Positions 25,105 to 33,586 of a stretch of 64,000 nt of DNA are shown piece after piece (position 1 is the first letter of the stretch; each line of letters begins with the position of its first letter). The notes beneath the pieces are model-generated. The model had not been told where the DNA came from, did not search any database, and was given only the letters and a program-made list of their open reading frames with translations. The translations under genes and the position numbers were made by a program. Source of the DNA: Streptomyces caeruleatus (lineage in GTDB: Bacteria; Actinomycetota; Actinomycetes; Streptomycetales; Streptomycetaceae); contig NZ_KQ948932.1 in NCBI RefSeq assembly GCF_001514235.1, positions 413,652 to 477,651 on the forward strand, given 5' to 3'.

Positions 25105-25511
25105 CGGAGAAGACCGCACTCACCCCGAAGACCCACACCACCCCGCCCGCGAAGTTCTCCCACGGGGTGAAGAAGGGCAACATCCTGCAGGTCGCCGGCC
25201 AGGTCGGCTTCCTGCCGGCCGAGGAGGGCAAGCCCCCGACGCCCGCCGGTCCCACCCTGCGCGAGCAGACGCTCCAGACCCTCGCCAACGTCAAGGCGAT
25301 CCTGGCGGAGGGCGGTGCCTCCTGGGACGACGTGATGATGATCCGCGTCTATCTCACGGACGTCGCCCACTTCGCCGAGATGAACGACATCTACAACACC
25401 TACTTCGAGGAGCAGGGGCTCACCCAGCCGCCCGCCGCGCGCACGACCGTGTACGTCGGTCTGCCGGCCGGGCTCCTCATCGAGATCGACGCGCTGGCCG
25501 TACTCGGCTGA
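25101..25511 (+). CDS. RidA family (YjgF) enamine/imine deaminase
   Basis: The 136-residue protein is the usual RidA length. Conserved elements are FSHGVKKGNILQVAGQVGF, the catalytic-type arginine in PPAARTTVYVGLPAG, and the closing EIDALA. Such proteins trim reactive enamines/imines released by PLP dehydratases, forming keto acid and ammonia, and are trimeric in the cytoplasm. The ATG overlaps the IclR stop (ATGA). Placement next to a D-amino-acid PLP enzyme is consistent with a dedicated role in this pathway. The frame is open upstream inside the IclR gene without coding meaning. Confidence 0.93.
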   Translation: MTEKTALTPKTHTTPPAKFSHGVKKGNILQVAGQVGFLPAEEGKPPTPAGPTLREQTLQTLANVKAILAEGGASWDDVMMIRVYLTDVAHFAEMNDIYNTYFEEQGLTQPPAARTTVYVGLPAGLLIEIDALAVLG

Positions 25512-25631
25512 TCGCTGGTCCCTCCTCGACTCCCGCACGCCGTACGTCTCCCGGCGCGGTGCCCTCACCGGGCGCCGTGCCGCGATCCCCCCTGCCCGAA
25601 AGCTCCATGTACTTAACGCGAGGACCCCCGA

Positions 25632-27119
25632 ATGTCCCCCTTGTCCCTTCCGCTCGCCGCAGCCGCCCCAGCCGGGACACCACCCCACACCGGCGGACTG
25701 CTCCTCCTGATCGACGGTACGGCCGGACTGCTCACGGTCGCCGCCATCGGCATCGCCCTGCTGCTCTTCCTGATCATCAAGACCCGCCTCCAGCCCTTCG
25801 TCGCCCTGCTCGCGGTCTCCATAGCCGTCGGCCTCATGGCCGGCCTCTCGGTCACCGAACTCTTCGGCACCGTCCAGCGGTCCGACGCCGTGTCGACCAT
25901 CGAGTCCGGCATGGGCGGCATCCTCGGGCATGTCGCGATCATCATCGGCCTGGGCACCATGCTCGGCGCGATCCTCGAAGTCAGCGGCGGTGCCGAGGTG
26001 TTGGCGTCGCGACTGCTGAACCTCTTCGGCGAGAAGAGAGCCCCCCTCGCCATGGGCCTGACCGGCCTGATCTTCGGTATCCCGGTCTTCTTCGACGTCG
26101 GCATCTTCGTCCTCGCGCCGCTCGTGTACGCCGCCGCCAAGCGCTCGGGCAAGTCGATCCTGCTGTACTGCCTGCCGCTGCTGGCGGGTCTGTCGATGAC
26201 ACACGCCTTCCTGCCCCCGCACCCGGGGCCGGTCGCGGCGGCCGGACTGCTCCACGTCCAGCTGGGCTGGGTCATCCTCATGGGCGTCGTCTGCGGTGTC
26301 CCGGCGGTGCTGGCCGCGTGGGCCTTCTCGGCCTGGATCGGCAAGCGGATCTTCGTCGCCGTGCCGCAGGACATGGTCGAGGCGGCGGACGAGGCGAAGC
26401 GGGCGGTCATCGACGAGCAGCGCAAGGCCGGTGTCGAGCCGCAGGAGACGCCTGTGCCGCTCGGTACGGTGCTCGTGATCATCGGTACGCCGTTGGTTCT
26501 GATCCTCGCCGCGACCTTCTCGTCGATCGCGCTGGACCCCTCGACGACCCGTTCGGTGATCGAGTTCTTCGGGAACCCGTTCGTGGCGCTCACGATCGCT
26601 CTGTTGCTGGCGTACTACCTGCTGGGTATCCGGCGCGGCTGGTCCCGTAAGTCCCTGGAGACGGTGTCGACCTCGTCCCTGAAGCCGGTCGGCAACATTC
26701 TGCTGGTGGTCGGGGCGGGTGGTGTCTTCGGCGCCGTCCTCAAGGCCAGTGGGGTCGCTCAGGCCCTTTCCGACACCTTCAATGACGTGGGCCTCCCCGT
26801 CATCGTCCTCTCCTACCTGATCTCGGTGGTCCTCCGGATCGCCCAGGGATCGGCCACGGTCGCCATCGTCACGACGGCCGGTATCGTCGCTCCGCTCCTC
26901 ACCGAGGGCGACCACTCCCAGCCCTTCGTCGCCCTCGTCATCATGGCCATCTCGGCCGGGTCGATCTTCGCCTCCCATGTCAACGACGGTGGCTTCTGGA
27001 TCGTGGCCAAGTACTTCGGCATCAGCGAGCGGGACACGTTGAAGACGTGGACGGTCCTCGAGAGTGTCCTTTCGGTCGCCGGCTTCGTGGTGGCGGCGGT
27101 GTTGAGCCTGTTCGTGTGA
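25632..27119 (+). CDS. GntP-family gluconate/sugar-acid:H+ symporter
   Basis: The 495-residue membrane protein has about 12-14 hydrophobic segments and GntP landmarks (GLGTMLGAILEVSGGAEVLA, IFGIPVFFDVGIFVLAPLV, THAFLPPHPGPVAAA, HVNDGGFWIVAKYFG). GntP transporters import gluconate and other hydroxy acids. Some import D-serine, which would suit this cluster as well as a sugar acid. A 120-bp gap separates it from RidA, with an imperfect GC-rich hairpin. It is probably read through from the PfkB-IclR-RidA operon or has its own promoter. The ribosome-binding site GAGGA is 8 bp before the ATG. Confidence 0.93.
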   Translation: MSPLSLPLAAAAPAGTPPHTGGLLLLIDGTAGLLTVAAIGIALLLFLIIKTRLQPFVALLAVSIAVGLMAGLSVTELFGTVQRSDAVSTIESGMGGILGHVAIIIGLGTMLGAILEVSGGAEVLASRLLNLFGEKRAPLAMGLTGLIFGIPVFFDVGIFVLAPLVYAAAKRSGKSILLYCLPLLAGLSMTHAFLPPHPGPVAAAGLLHVQLGWVILMGVVCGVPAVLAAWAFSAWIGKRIFVAVPQDMVEAADEAKRAVIDEQRKAGVEPQETPVPLGTVLVIIGTPLVLILAATFSSIALDPSTTRSVIEFFGNPFVALTIALLLAYYLLGIRRGWSRKSLETVSTSSLKPVGNILLVVGAGGVFGAVLKASGVAQALSDTFNDVGLPVIVLSYLISVVLRIAQGSATVAIVTTAGIVAPLLTEGDHSQPFVALVIMAISAGSIFASHVNDGGFWIVAKYFGISERDTLKTWTVLESVLSVAGFVVAAVLSLFV

Positions 27120-27547
27120 CGGGCCCGGCGCGGGTGGCGCCCCCATGGTCCCGCCCCCGCCGCCCCTACCCGTCCCATCCCCAGGGGCTCCGCCCCTTCG
27201 ACCCCGGGTTCGTCCTTCGACTGCGGCCCGGTGGGGGCTGGTCGCGCCCACGCGGCGGAGCCGCAAATGGACACAGCCCCGCGCCCCTTCTGGGGCTCCG
27301 CCCCAGACCCCGCTCCTCAAACGCCGGAGGGGCTAGATCTTTCAGCCCGTCCGGCGTTTGAGGACGAGGCCCGAAGGGCCGACAGCGGGGGTCTGGGGGC
27401 GGAGCCCCCAGGGATGGGACGGGTAGGGGCGGCGGGGGCGAGGAAAGGGCATCGACGGGCGCGCGCCCCGGCGTTCAGTGAATCTTCGTGTAACGATGCG
27501 GGGGCTGGTTGTGCGGGACACAGGGTTGTCGACCATACTGCTCGGCT
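27120..27547. repeat. Compound palindromic repeat island between gntP and the PH-like gene
   Basis: The 428-bp gap contains no gene. It holds outer arms 27152-27196 and 27396-27440, which are inverted copies matching at 43 of 45 positions. Inside them is a second hairpin (27304-27328 with 27350-27395, including a perfect 14-bp stem), and a third repeat type at 27242-27265 that recurs at 57692-57715. The segment 27344-27392 recurs, 48 of 49 bases, inside the regulator gene at 30672-30720. It may also act as a terminator for the permease gene. Confidence 0.8.
27534..27539 (+). promoter_or_regulatory. -10 candidate, probable leaderless promoter
   Basis: CATACT ends 8 bp before the GTG at 27548, and TTGTGC at 27509 is a possible -35 at 19 bp. 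There is no ribosome-binding site. The transcript probably begins at the start codon. Confidence 0.35.
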
Positions 27548-28072
27548 GTGGAGCAGCGCATAGGTTCAGGCAGCCAGCCCCTGGAGGGCGCCGGGTTCGA
27601 TCCGGCCTTCATCCCCGGGCTCACCTCGCCCGCGTCCGCCGCGCCGGAGGGCGCGAAGAAGGAGGACGTGTCCGAGGACGACGATCTCGAGGAGACGGTC
27701 CCCGAGGACGCCGAGGAGCCCGAGACGGAGGGTGACGGCGACCGCGATGATCACCGCGACGGTGACGACGAACCCGCGGTCGACGGGCCCGTCTTCGAGG
27801 CCTCCGACCGTCGTGCCCGGATCATCGCCGACCACACCGGCGTACGGCTCTCCCTGGACGACCAGGAGTGCGAGTTCCGTTGGGACGAGATCGGCGCCGT
27901 GGAGACCGAGGCGCCGCGGTTCGGCAAGCGGTACACCGTCACCGTGCACACTCCTGACCGCCGTTGGTACCCGATCGAGATCGAGGCGACGGCCAGGAGC
28001 CGCTTCACGGAGTGGGACGAGCAGCTGGACGCGGTCCTCGACGCCTACTTCGAGGAATCCGACGCCTCGTAG
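27548..28072 (+). CDS. Acidic protein with C-terminal PH-like domain, unknown function
   Basis: The 174-residue protein is not recognised by name. An acidic, disordered N-terminal half (DDDLEETVPEDAEEPETEG) precedes a compact beta-rich domain (about 85-170): FEASDRRARIIADHTGVRL, then FRWDEIGAVE, RWYPIEIEA and FTEWDEQLDAVLDAYF. The same pattern is found in the protein at 36861-37283, so the two are paralogues with different N-terminal tails. Layout and strand pattern resemble a PH-like fold. The GTG start is chosen because the -10 box lies just upstream. An earlier GTG at 27509 would place the promoter inside the gene. The stop is 3 bp from the convergent carboxypeptidase stop. Confidence 0.75.
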   Translation: MEQRIGSGSQPLEGAGFDPAFIPGLTSPASAAPEGAKKEDVSEDDDLEETVPEDAEEPETEGDGDRDDHRDGDDEPAVDGPVFEASDRRARIIADHTGVRLSLDDQECEFRWDEIGAVETEAPRFGKRYTVTVHTPDRRWYPIEIEATARSRFTEWDEQLDAVLDAYFEESDAS

Positions 28073-28075
28073 CGG

Positions 28076-29425
28076 CTAGCCGCAGTACTGGGCTTCCTTG
28101 CCGATCGACCGGTACATACAGTCCGCGTTCTCCAGCAGCTGCAGCACCGCGTCCCGGTTCCGGGACGTCTCCCGCTCGATGACCTCGTCGGGCGGGTAGA
28201 AGCCCCCGCCCCCGGACCTCGGGTACATCTCGAAGGTGTACGCGAAGATCTTCTGGTTGCCCCACAGCCAGTCGTCGATCGACCCGTCGGTGATGTACAG
28301 GTCGCTGGACTGCTCCGGCGTGTAGCCGTTGCTGGCCGCCATCTTCTGCCCGACCGTGGCGAAGGCGTTGCGGTCGTCGGCGGTCATGCCGGTCGTGGTG
28401 TCGGAGTAGGTGTAGCCAAAGGGCCACAGCACCAGTTCGCTGTAGGTGTGGAAGTCGACCCCGGCCTTGATCTGCTGCACCCCGCCGACGACGCGGCTGC
28501 GCACGAAGTCGGCGACGACCTTGACCTCGGGCGCCGACTCGGCGGACGCGCCCCGGTAGGTGTCCGAGGACGCCGACCCCGACGAACCGCCGCAGCAGCC
28601 CCACCGGTAGTTCCAGTTCCGGTTGAGGTCGGTCCCGACGGCCGAGGAACCGGAGTTGGGCTGCCGGTTCTTGCGCCACGACCGGTAGGAGCCGGAGGCG
28701 ATGTCGTACTCGCCGCCGTCCGGGTTGAGGTCGGGCACGATCCAGATCTCACGGTTGTTCACCATGCTGGTGACCCGGGAGTCGCTGCCGTAGTCGGAGG
28801 TCAGCTCGCGCAGGAGGTAGAGCGCCATCTCGACGGTCAGGTGCTCACGGGCGTGCTGGTGGTGGGTGAACAGGACCTCGGGTTCCGACTCGTCCGTTGC
28901 GACGTTGTCGCTGATCTTGATGGCGACGATGTTCCGGCCCTGGTACGACGTGCCGATGACACGCTGGCTCGCGATCGAGGAGTTGGCCGAGACCAGTGAG
29001 TTGATCTCGCTCGTCATCTCCGCGTAGTTGTGGTACCGCGAGTCGCCGGACGGGAAGTCGTAGAGCCGGACGTCGTCCTCGCCGGCGGACCGGTCGGGGA
29101 CCGCGCCGAGCGGGGTGACCTCGTAGCCGAGCGTCCTCAACTTCTTGATCTGGTCCGCCCGGCCCGAGATCACGACACCGTGGCTGTGAGCCTCGTCCAC
29201 GGTCACACCGGTCCGCTGAAGTGCCGTGCGGTCCTTGGCGGTCGAGTGCATATGGACCTCGTACTGCCGGATGCCGTCGGCCGAGGGAGCCGCCTTGGCG
29301 GCGCTGTCGGCGTTCGCGGTCACGTTCGCGGAGAGGGGTGCCGCGAGGGCGAGGGCGAGCAGTGCGGCGAGCGCGGCGGTACGTCTGCCGCTGCGGCTGC
29401 CGGAGCCGCGTATGCGAAGTCGCAT
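28076..29425 (-). CDS. Secreted zinc carboxypeptidase (M14 family)
   Basis: The 449-residue exported protein has a signal peptide with a twin-arginine-like GRRTAALAALLALALAA (cleavage about 38-40), a pro-region to about 115, and an M14 catalytic domain. Zinc ligands are His191 and Glu194 in HHQHARE and His326 in DFHTYSE. Asn/Arg substrate residues are in DLNRNW (266-271) and the catalytic Glu399 is in FEMYP. This is the carboxypeptidase T/A pattern, which removes C-terminal residues from peptides outside the cell. Paired Cys near 277-278 and at the C-terminus may form disulfides. The AAGGAG-like ribosome-binding site precedes the ATG. It is monocistronic. Confidence 0.93.
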   Translation of the reverse strand: MRLRIRGSGSRSGRRTAALAALLALALAAPLSANVTANADSAAKAAPSADGIRQYEVHMHSTAKDRTALQRTGVTVDEAHSHGVVISGRADQIKKLRTLGYEVTPLGAVPDRSAGEDDVRLYDFPSGDSRYHNYAEMTSEINSLVSANSSIASQRVIGTSYQGRNIVAIKISDNVATDESEPEVLFTHHQHAREHLTVEMALYLLRELTSDYGSDSRVTSMVNNREIWIVPDLNPDGGEYDIASGSYRSWRKNRQPNSGSSAVGTDLNRNWNYRWGCCGGSSGSASSDTYRGASAESAPEVKVVADFVRSRVVGGVQQIKAGVDFHTYSELVLWPFGYTYSDTTTGMTADDRNAFATVGQKMAASNGYTPEQSSDLYITDGSIDDWLWGNQKIFAYTFEMYPRSGGGGFYPPDEVIERETSRNRDAVLQLLENADCMYRSIGKEAQYCG

Positions 29426-29766
29426 GAAGTCTCCTTGTGGGAGTGGGGGGTGGGGTTCAGTGCGACGTACTGCGTGGTGCGGATGTGGCGCTCATCGTGG
29501 GCTGCTGGCATGAGCAGGTCAAGAGAGGGCGGTCGGTCACGGCGTGAACCATTCGAAAATCAGCCGCGCAGTGTACGCGCGCGGCCTGCGCGCGGAGCGG
29601 TACCGGACGAAGTCCACCCGGGGGTGTGATCCGGACGTGCGGGCCGCTCCGGGGGGCGGGAATGGTGAGGAACCGCGCAAGGGGGGAGCGGTGGGAGCGA
29701 CGGCACAGGCGGGGACCGGCGCACCCTCCGACTCCCCGACGACACCCCTCAGAGGAACGGCTGATC
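29426..29766. other. Divergent intergenic region (carboxypeptidase / NTPase regulator)
   Basis: 341 bp without a convincing gene. A GC-rich palindrome CGCGC-GGCCT-GCGCG lies near 29577-29593. Promoters for both genes must lie here, but I could not assign -35/-10 boxes with confidence. Open frames on both strands across it lack domains and ribosome-binding sites. Confidence 0.4.
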
Positions 29767-32044
29767 ATGGGCGGATCAGCGCCACGACGGGACCATCGGC
29801 TGCCGGTCGAGACGACCAGCTTCGTCGACCGGCGCGGCGAACTCGCCGCCGGACGTGAACTGTTGGCCAGGACACGGCTGGTCACCCTGACCGGCCCGGG
29901 CGGCGTCGGCAAGACCCGCCTCGCCGCGCGCATCGCGGCCGCGGTACGGCGCACCTTCCCCGACGGCGTCCGCTTCGTGCACCTCTCCGGCCTGGACGAC
30001 CCCGCGCTCGTCCCGCTCGCCGCCGCCGACGCGCTCGACCTGCACGACCACTCCGCGCGGCCACCGCTCAGCGCGCTGGTGGAACGGCTGCGGGACCGCA
30101 GACTGCTGCTGCTGATCGACAACTGCGAACACCTGCTGCCGGCCTGCGCCGAGCTCGCCGCCGCGCTGCTGCACGGCACGACCGGCGTACGGATCCTCGC
30201 CACCAGCCGCCACCGCCTCGGCCTCACCGAGGAACACCTCCTCGACGTACGGCCCCTGCCGGTCCCCGACCCGGACGGCGACCTCGCCGGCCCCGAGGGC
30301 TACCCGGCCCTGGCGCTCTTCGCCGACCGGGCCGCCGCCGTGGTCCCCGGCTTCCGGCTGACCGCCGCCAACCGCGGGGCCGTCGCCCGGCTCTGCCGCC
30401 GCCTCGACGGCCTCCCACTCGCCATCGAACTCGCCGCGGTCCGCATGCGCGTGCTCGACGTGGACCAGCTCCTCGACCGCCTGGACGACCGCTACCGCCT
30501 CCTCACCGGCGGCAGCCCCGCGGCCCTGCCCCGCCACCAGACCCTGCGGGCGGCGGTCGACTGGAGCCGTGAACTGTGCACCGGGCGCGAGCAGTTGGCG
30601 TGGGCGCGGCTGTCGGTGCTGGCGGGCGGCTTCGATCTGGAGACGGCGGAGGCGGTGTGTGCGGGCGATCAAGCCCGTCCGGCGTTCGAGGACGAGGCCC
30701 GAAGGGCCGACAGCGGGGGTCCAGGGGGCGGCGTCCACTCCGAAGACGTCCTCGACGCCGTCACCGGCCTCGTCGACAAATCCGTACTCTCCCGAGAGGC
30801 CGGCCCCGACGGTATCCGCTACCGCCTCCTCGACACCCTCCGCCAGTACGGCCTGGACCGGCTGCGCCGACTGCCCGGCGAGGAGTCCGCGGCCCGCCGC
30901 CGGCAGCGGGACTGGATGCTGCGCCGGGCCACCGCCTGCGAGCGGGCCTGGTTCGGGCCGGGGCAGCGGGAGATCGTCGCCCGGCTCCGTGCCGACCAGG
31001 ACAACCTCCGCGCCGCCCTCGACTTCAGCCTCACCACCCCGGACGAACGCCTCGAAGGCCTGCGCCTGGCCGGCACCCTGTGGTTCTACTGGCACGCCTG
31101 CGGCGCCCCCCGCGAGGGCCGTCACTGGCTCGACCGCGCGCTCGCCGCCAACCCGGACCCGACCCGGGAACGGGCGCGCGGCCTGTGGATCGCGGGACTC
31201 CTCGCCGCCGCCACCCAGGACCTCACCGCGGGCCTCGCCCTCGCCCGCGACGCCCACGCGCTCGCCCAGGACCTGGACGACGAGGCGGAGGCGGCGCACG
31301 CCGAGTACGTCATCGGCGTCATCACCCTGTTCATGGACGACCTGCCGACCGCGCTGAAACACTTCGAGACCAGCGTCGGCCGCGGCCCCGTCCCCGGCCA
31401 GCACCTCAGCCTGTACGGCCTGGACCAGGTCGAACTCGCCTGCGCCCTGGGCTTCCTGGGCGAGGCCGACCGTGCCGTCGAGGTCTGCGAGCGGGCCCGC
31501 CGGATGTGCGAACGGCACGGCGAGGAGTGGGTGCACTCCTACGTGCTGCGGATGTTGGCCCTCGCCCACACCGTGCAGCGCGACTGGCGGCAGGCCGAAC
31601 ACCACGCCCGGCACGCCCTGCGCCTCAAACTCGCCGTCCACGACGTCACCGGCATCGCCCTCACCCTCGACCTGCTGGCCCGCGTCGCCACGGAGACGGC
31701 CGCCCACGAGCGCGCGGCCGTCCTGCTCGGCGCCGCCGACCACACCTGGACCGGCATCGACCGCGACCGCTGGGGATCGGCGACCCTCAAGGCCACCCGC
31801 AGCGACAGCGAGACCCGGTCCCGCGCCGCACTCGGCCCACCCGGCTTCCGACGCGCCTACGAACACGGCCGCGGCCTCGGCGCCGACCTCGCGGCAGCCG
31901 TCGCCTACGCCGTCCACGACACCGTCCCCCGCGAAGCGAACGCCACCCGGCCCAGACCCGCCCCCGCCGCTTCCGGCGTCCACCTCACCCGCCGCGAGAC
32001 CGAGGTCGCCGAACTCGTCGCCCAGGGCCTCGCCAACCAAGGAG
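29767..32044 (+). pseudogene. NTPase-TPR regulator of LuxR type, C-terminal HTH truncated
   Basis: From ATG 29767 the protein has a P-loop (LTGPGGVGKT, 41-50), an IDNCEH Walker-B-like motif, an NB-ARC-type ATPase (about 15-330), a TPR-like helical region (about 370-700) and the start of a LuxR HTH (LTRRETEVAELVAQGLANQ, from about residue 739). After GLANQ the expected second half of the HTH is absent. Sequence jumps to the ribosome-binding site of the MEDS gene, and the frame stays open to 33651 with about 535 residues of nonsense. A 49-bp dispersed-repeat copy is inserted in frame at about residues 302-318. Without a full HTH it should not bind DNA as its relatives do. Truncation is clear by eye; loss of function is inferred. 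Confidence 0.7.
30672..30720. repeat. Dispersed repeat copy inside the regulator gene
   Basis: This 49-bp block matches 27344-27392 in the intergenic island at 48 of 49 positions. Together with flanking bases it adds about 21 residues (DQARPAFEDEARRADSGG and a few more) without a frameshift. The insertion lies between the ATPase part (AEAVCAG) and the conserved VLDAVTGLVDKSVL. Confidence 0.85.
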
Positions 32045-32053
32045 CCCCACCCC

Positions 32054-32969
32054 ATGACCGACAACCCCGCCCCGCCCCCCACCCCCTTCGACCACCGCAT
32101 CGCCGTCTTCGCCACCGACGAGGAGTTCCTCGCCGCCGCCCTCCCCTTCGTCGGCGAGGCCCTCGCCGCGCCCGGCGAACCGCCGCCCGTCGTCATCGCC
32201 GCGCCCGGGAACCTGGACCTGCTGCGGGACGCGCTCGGCAGCGAGGTGAAGGGGGTCGCGCTGGTGCCGCACGGCGAGTGGTACACCGGGTCGGCGGCCA
32301 ACGCGGTGGCCCAGGGGGCCGGTTACCTCGCGGCGAACGCCGGGCCCGGCGGGCGGATCCATCTGCTCATGGAGCCGGTCTGGGGCGGCCGGGCGGGGCG
32401 CTCGCCGCGGGAGGCCGCCGAGTGGATCCGGTACGAGGCCCTCGCCAACCTGCTCTTCGCCCCGCTCGCGACGACCGCCCTGTGCGCCTACGACGCCCGC
32501 GTCGCGGGCCCCGCCGTCGTGGCCGCCGCCCGCCGGGCCCACCCCGACACCGACGTCTACGAGGAGCCGGTCCGGCTCGCCGCCGAACTCGACGCCGTAC
32601 CGCTGCCGCCGTCCCCCGCCGACGCCGAGCGGCTTCCCGGCCCGGTCCCCGCCTCCGAAGCCGTACGCACCTGGGCGGCCGTCCAGGGACTGTCCGCCGC
32701 GGACGCCGAGCTGTTCGCCACGGCCGTCACCGAGGCGGCCGCCGCCGTCGGGCCGGTCGACGGTGCCCCTGCTGTGGGGAGCGGCCCCGGCGTGCGTGTG
32801 CGAACTGCGCGCCCCGCGCCGCGTCGACGACCCGCTGGCCGGCTTCGTACCGCCCCCGAGCACGGAACTGGAACCCGGGCAGGGGCTCTGGTTCGCCCGG
32901 CAGGTGTGCGCGTACGTCGACGTCCGCGACGAGCGGGAGGGGACGAGCGTACGGCTCCAGTACGGGTAG
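32054..32969 (+). pseudogene. MEDS-domain sensor/ATPase protein, frameshifted near 32766
   Basis: ATG 32054 has AAGGAG 9 bp upstream. The N-terminal MEDS domain (FDHRIAVFATDEEFLAAALPF, LVPHGEWYT, HLLMEPVWGG, about 1-165) is intact, followed by a linker and the start of an ATPase-like domain (LSAADAELFATAVTEAAAAVGPVDG). Here the frame changes. The natural continuation LLWG...CELRAPRRVDDPLAGFVPPPSTELEPGQGLWFARQV lies one base further on, ending at 32969. A run of four C at about 32765-32768, where three would restore the frame, explains it. As written, translation instead continues in the shifted frame and reads into the next gene's frame up to 33520. Such proteins are predicted redox/ligand sensors of partner-switching type. 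A sequencing error cannot be excluded. Confidence 0.7.
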
Positions 32970-32990
32970 GGGAGCGCCGCGTACAGGTAG

Positions 32991-33005
32991 GGAATCGGGT
33001 ATTCC
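32991..33005. promoter_or_regulatory. Inverted repeat with SigB-like GGGTAT before the RsbW-type gene
   Basis: GGAAT-CGGGT-ATTCC is a perfect 5-5-5 inverted repeat, 41 bp upstream of the ATG at 33047. It contains GGGTAT (32997-33002), which resembles the -10 of Streptomyces SigB-type promoters, but I find no matching -35. Speculative. Confidence 0.3.
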
Positions 33006-33046
33006 TCCCCGTGCGCCCGCCCCCGCGCGCCCGCCACTGTGGACCC

Positions 33047-33520
33047 ATGCTGCACCTCTACGGGGCGCGCTTCCCGGATCCCGGACCTCAGTACGGCTCG
33101 TATCCCCAACCGCCCATGGGAGCCGGCCATCTGAGCGTCGAGTACGACCCCCGCCCCTCCGCGGTCCGCGAGGCACGCGCGGAGGTCCGCCGGCAGCTGG
33201 AGGGATGGGGGCTCGCGGACCTGGACGGCCTCGCGGACGTGGCCGAGCTGCTGGTGAGCGAGCTGGCCACCAACGCGCTCGTGCACTCCGCGAGCCGCTT
33301 CCGGCTCACCCTGTCCGCCGCGCACGGGATCCTGCGCTGCGAGGTCCGGGACCACGGCAACCGTGTCCCGAGGGTGCTGGACGCGGGTGCCTCGGAGAGC
33401 GGCCGAGGGATGTTCCTGGTGGAGGCGCTCTCCCAGCGCTGGGGCTGCCACCAGGACGGGCCGGGCAAGACCGTGTGGTTCGAGCTCGCGACGTGCGGAT
33501 CCGAGTGCTCCCGGTCATGA
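33047..33520 (+). CDS. RsbW-type ATP-binding protein (HATPase, anti-sigma/serine kinase-like)
   Basis: The 157-residue protein has one GHKL ATPase domain. The N-box is ELLVSELATNALVHS (Asn), a G1-like VRDHGNRVPRV follows, then the GRGMFLVEALSQRWG G2 region, closing with TVWFEL. Streptomyces encodes dozens of these small kinases that control sigma factors or anti-anti-sigma proteins by partner switching. The same reading frame is entered from the frameshifted MEDS gene upstream, so a MEDS-ATPase fusion could also be made. No sigma factor or STAS antagonist is adjacent. The start is the only ATG that gives a standard N-terminus. Confidence 0.85.
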   Translation: MLHLYGARFPDPGPQYGSYPQPPMGAGHLSVEYDPRPSAVREARAEVRRQLEGWGLADLDGLADVAELLVSELATNALVHSASRFRLTLSAAHGILRCEVRDHGNRVPRVLDAGASESGRGMFLVEALSQRWGCHQDGPGKTVWFELATCGSECSRS

Positions 33521-33586
33521 GCACATCGAGTGCAGATCGCGCACACCCTCTTGTCCGGCGGGCGCCTTTGCGCTCTCTTGAACGTC

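Noticed and set aside
27585..27600. GGGTTCGATCC, a tRNA T-arm-like string
   Set aside because: It lies in the coding frame of the PH-like gene and no acceptor stem or anticodon arm surrounds it.
29776..32301. 841-codon minus-strand frame
   Set aside because: Shadow of the NTPase-LuxR gene; Gly/Val-rich, no domain.
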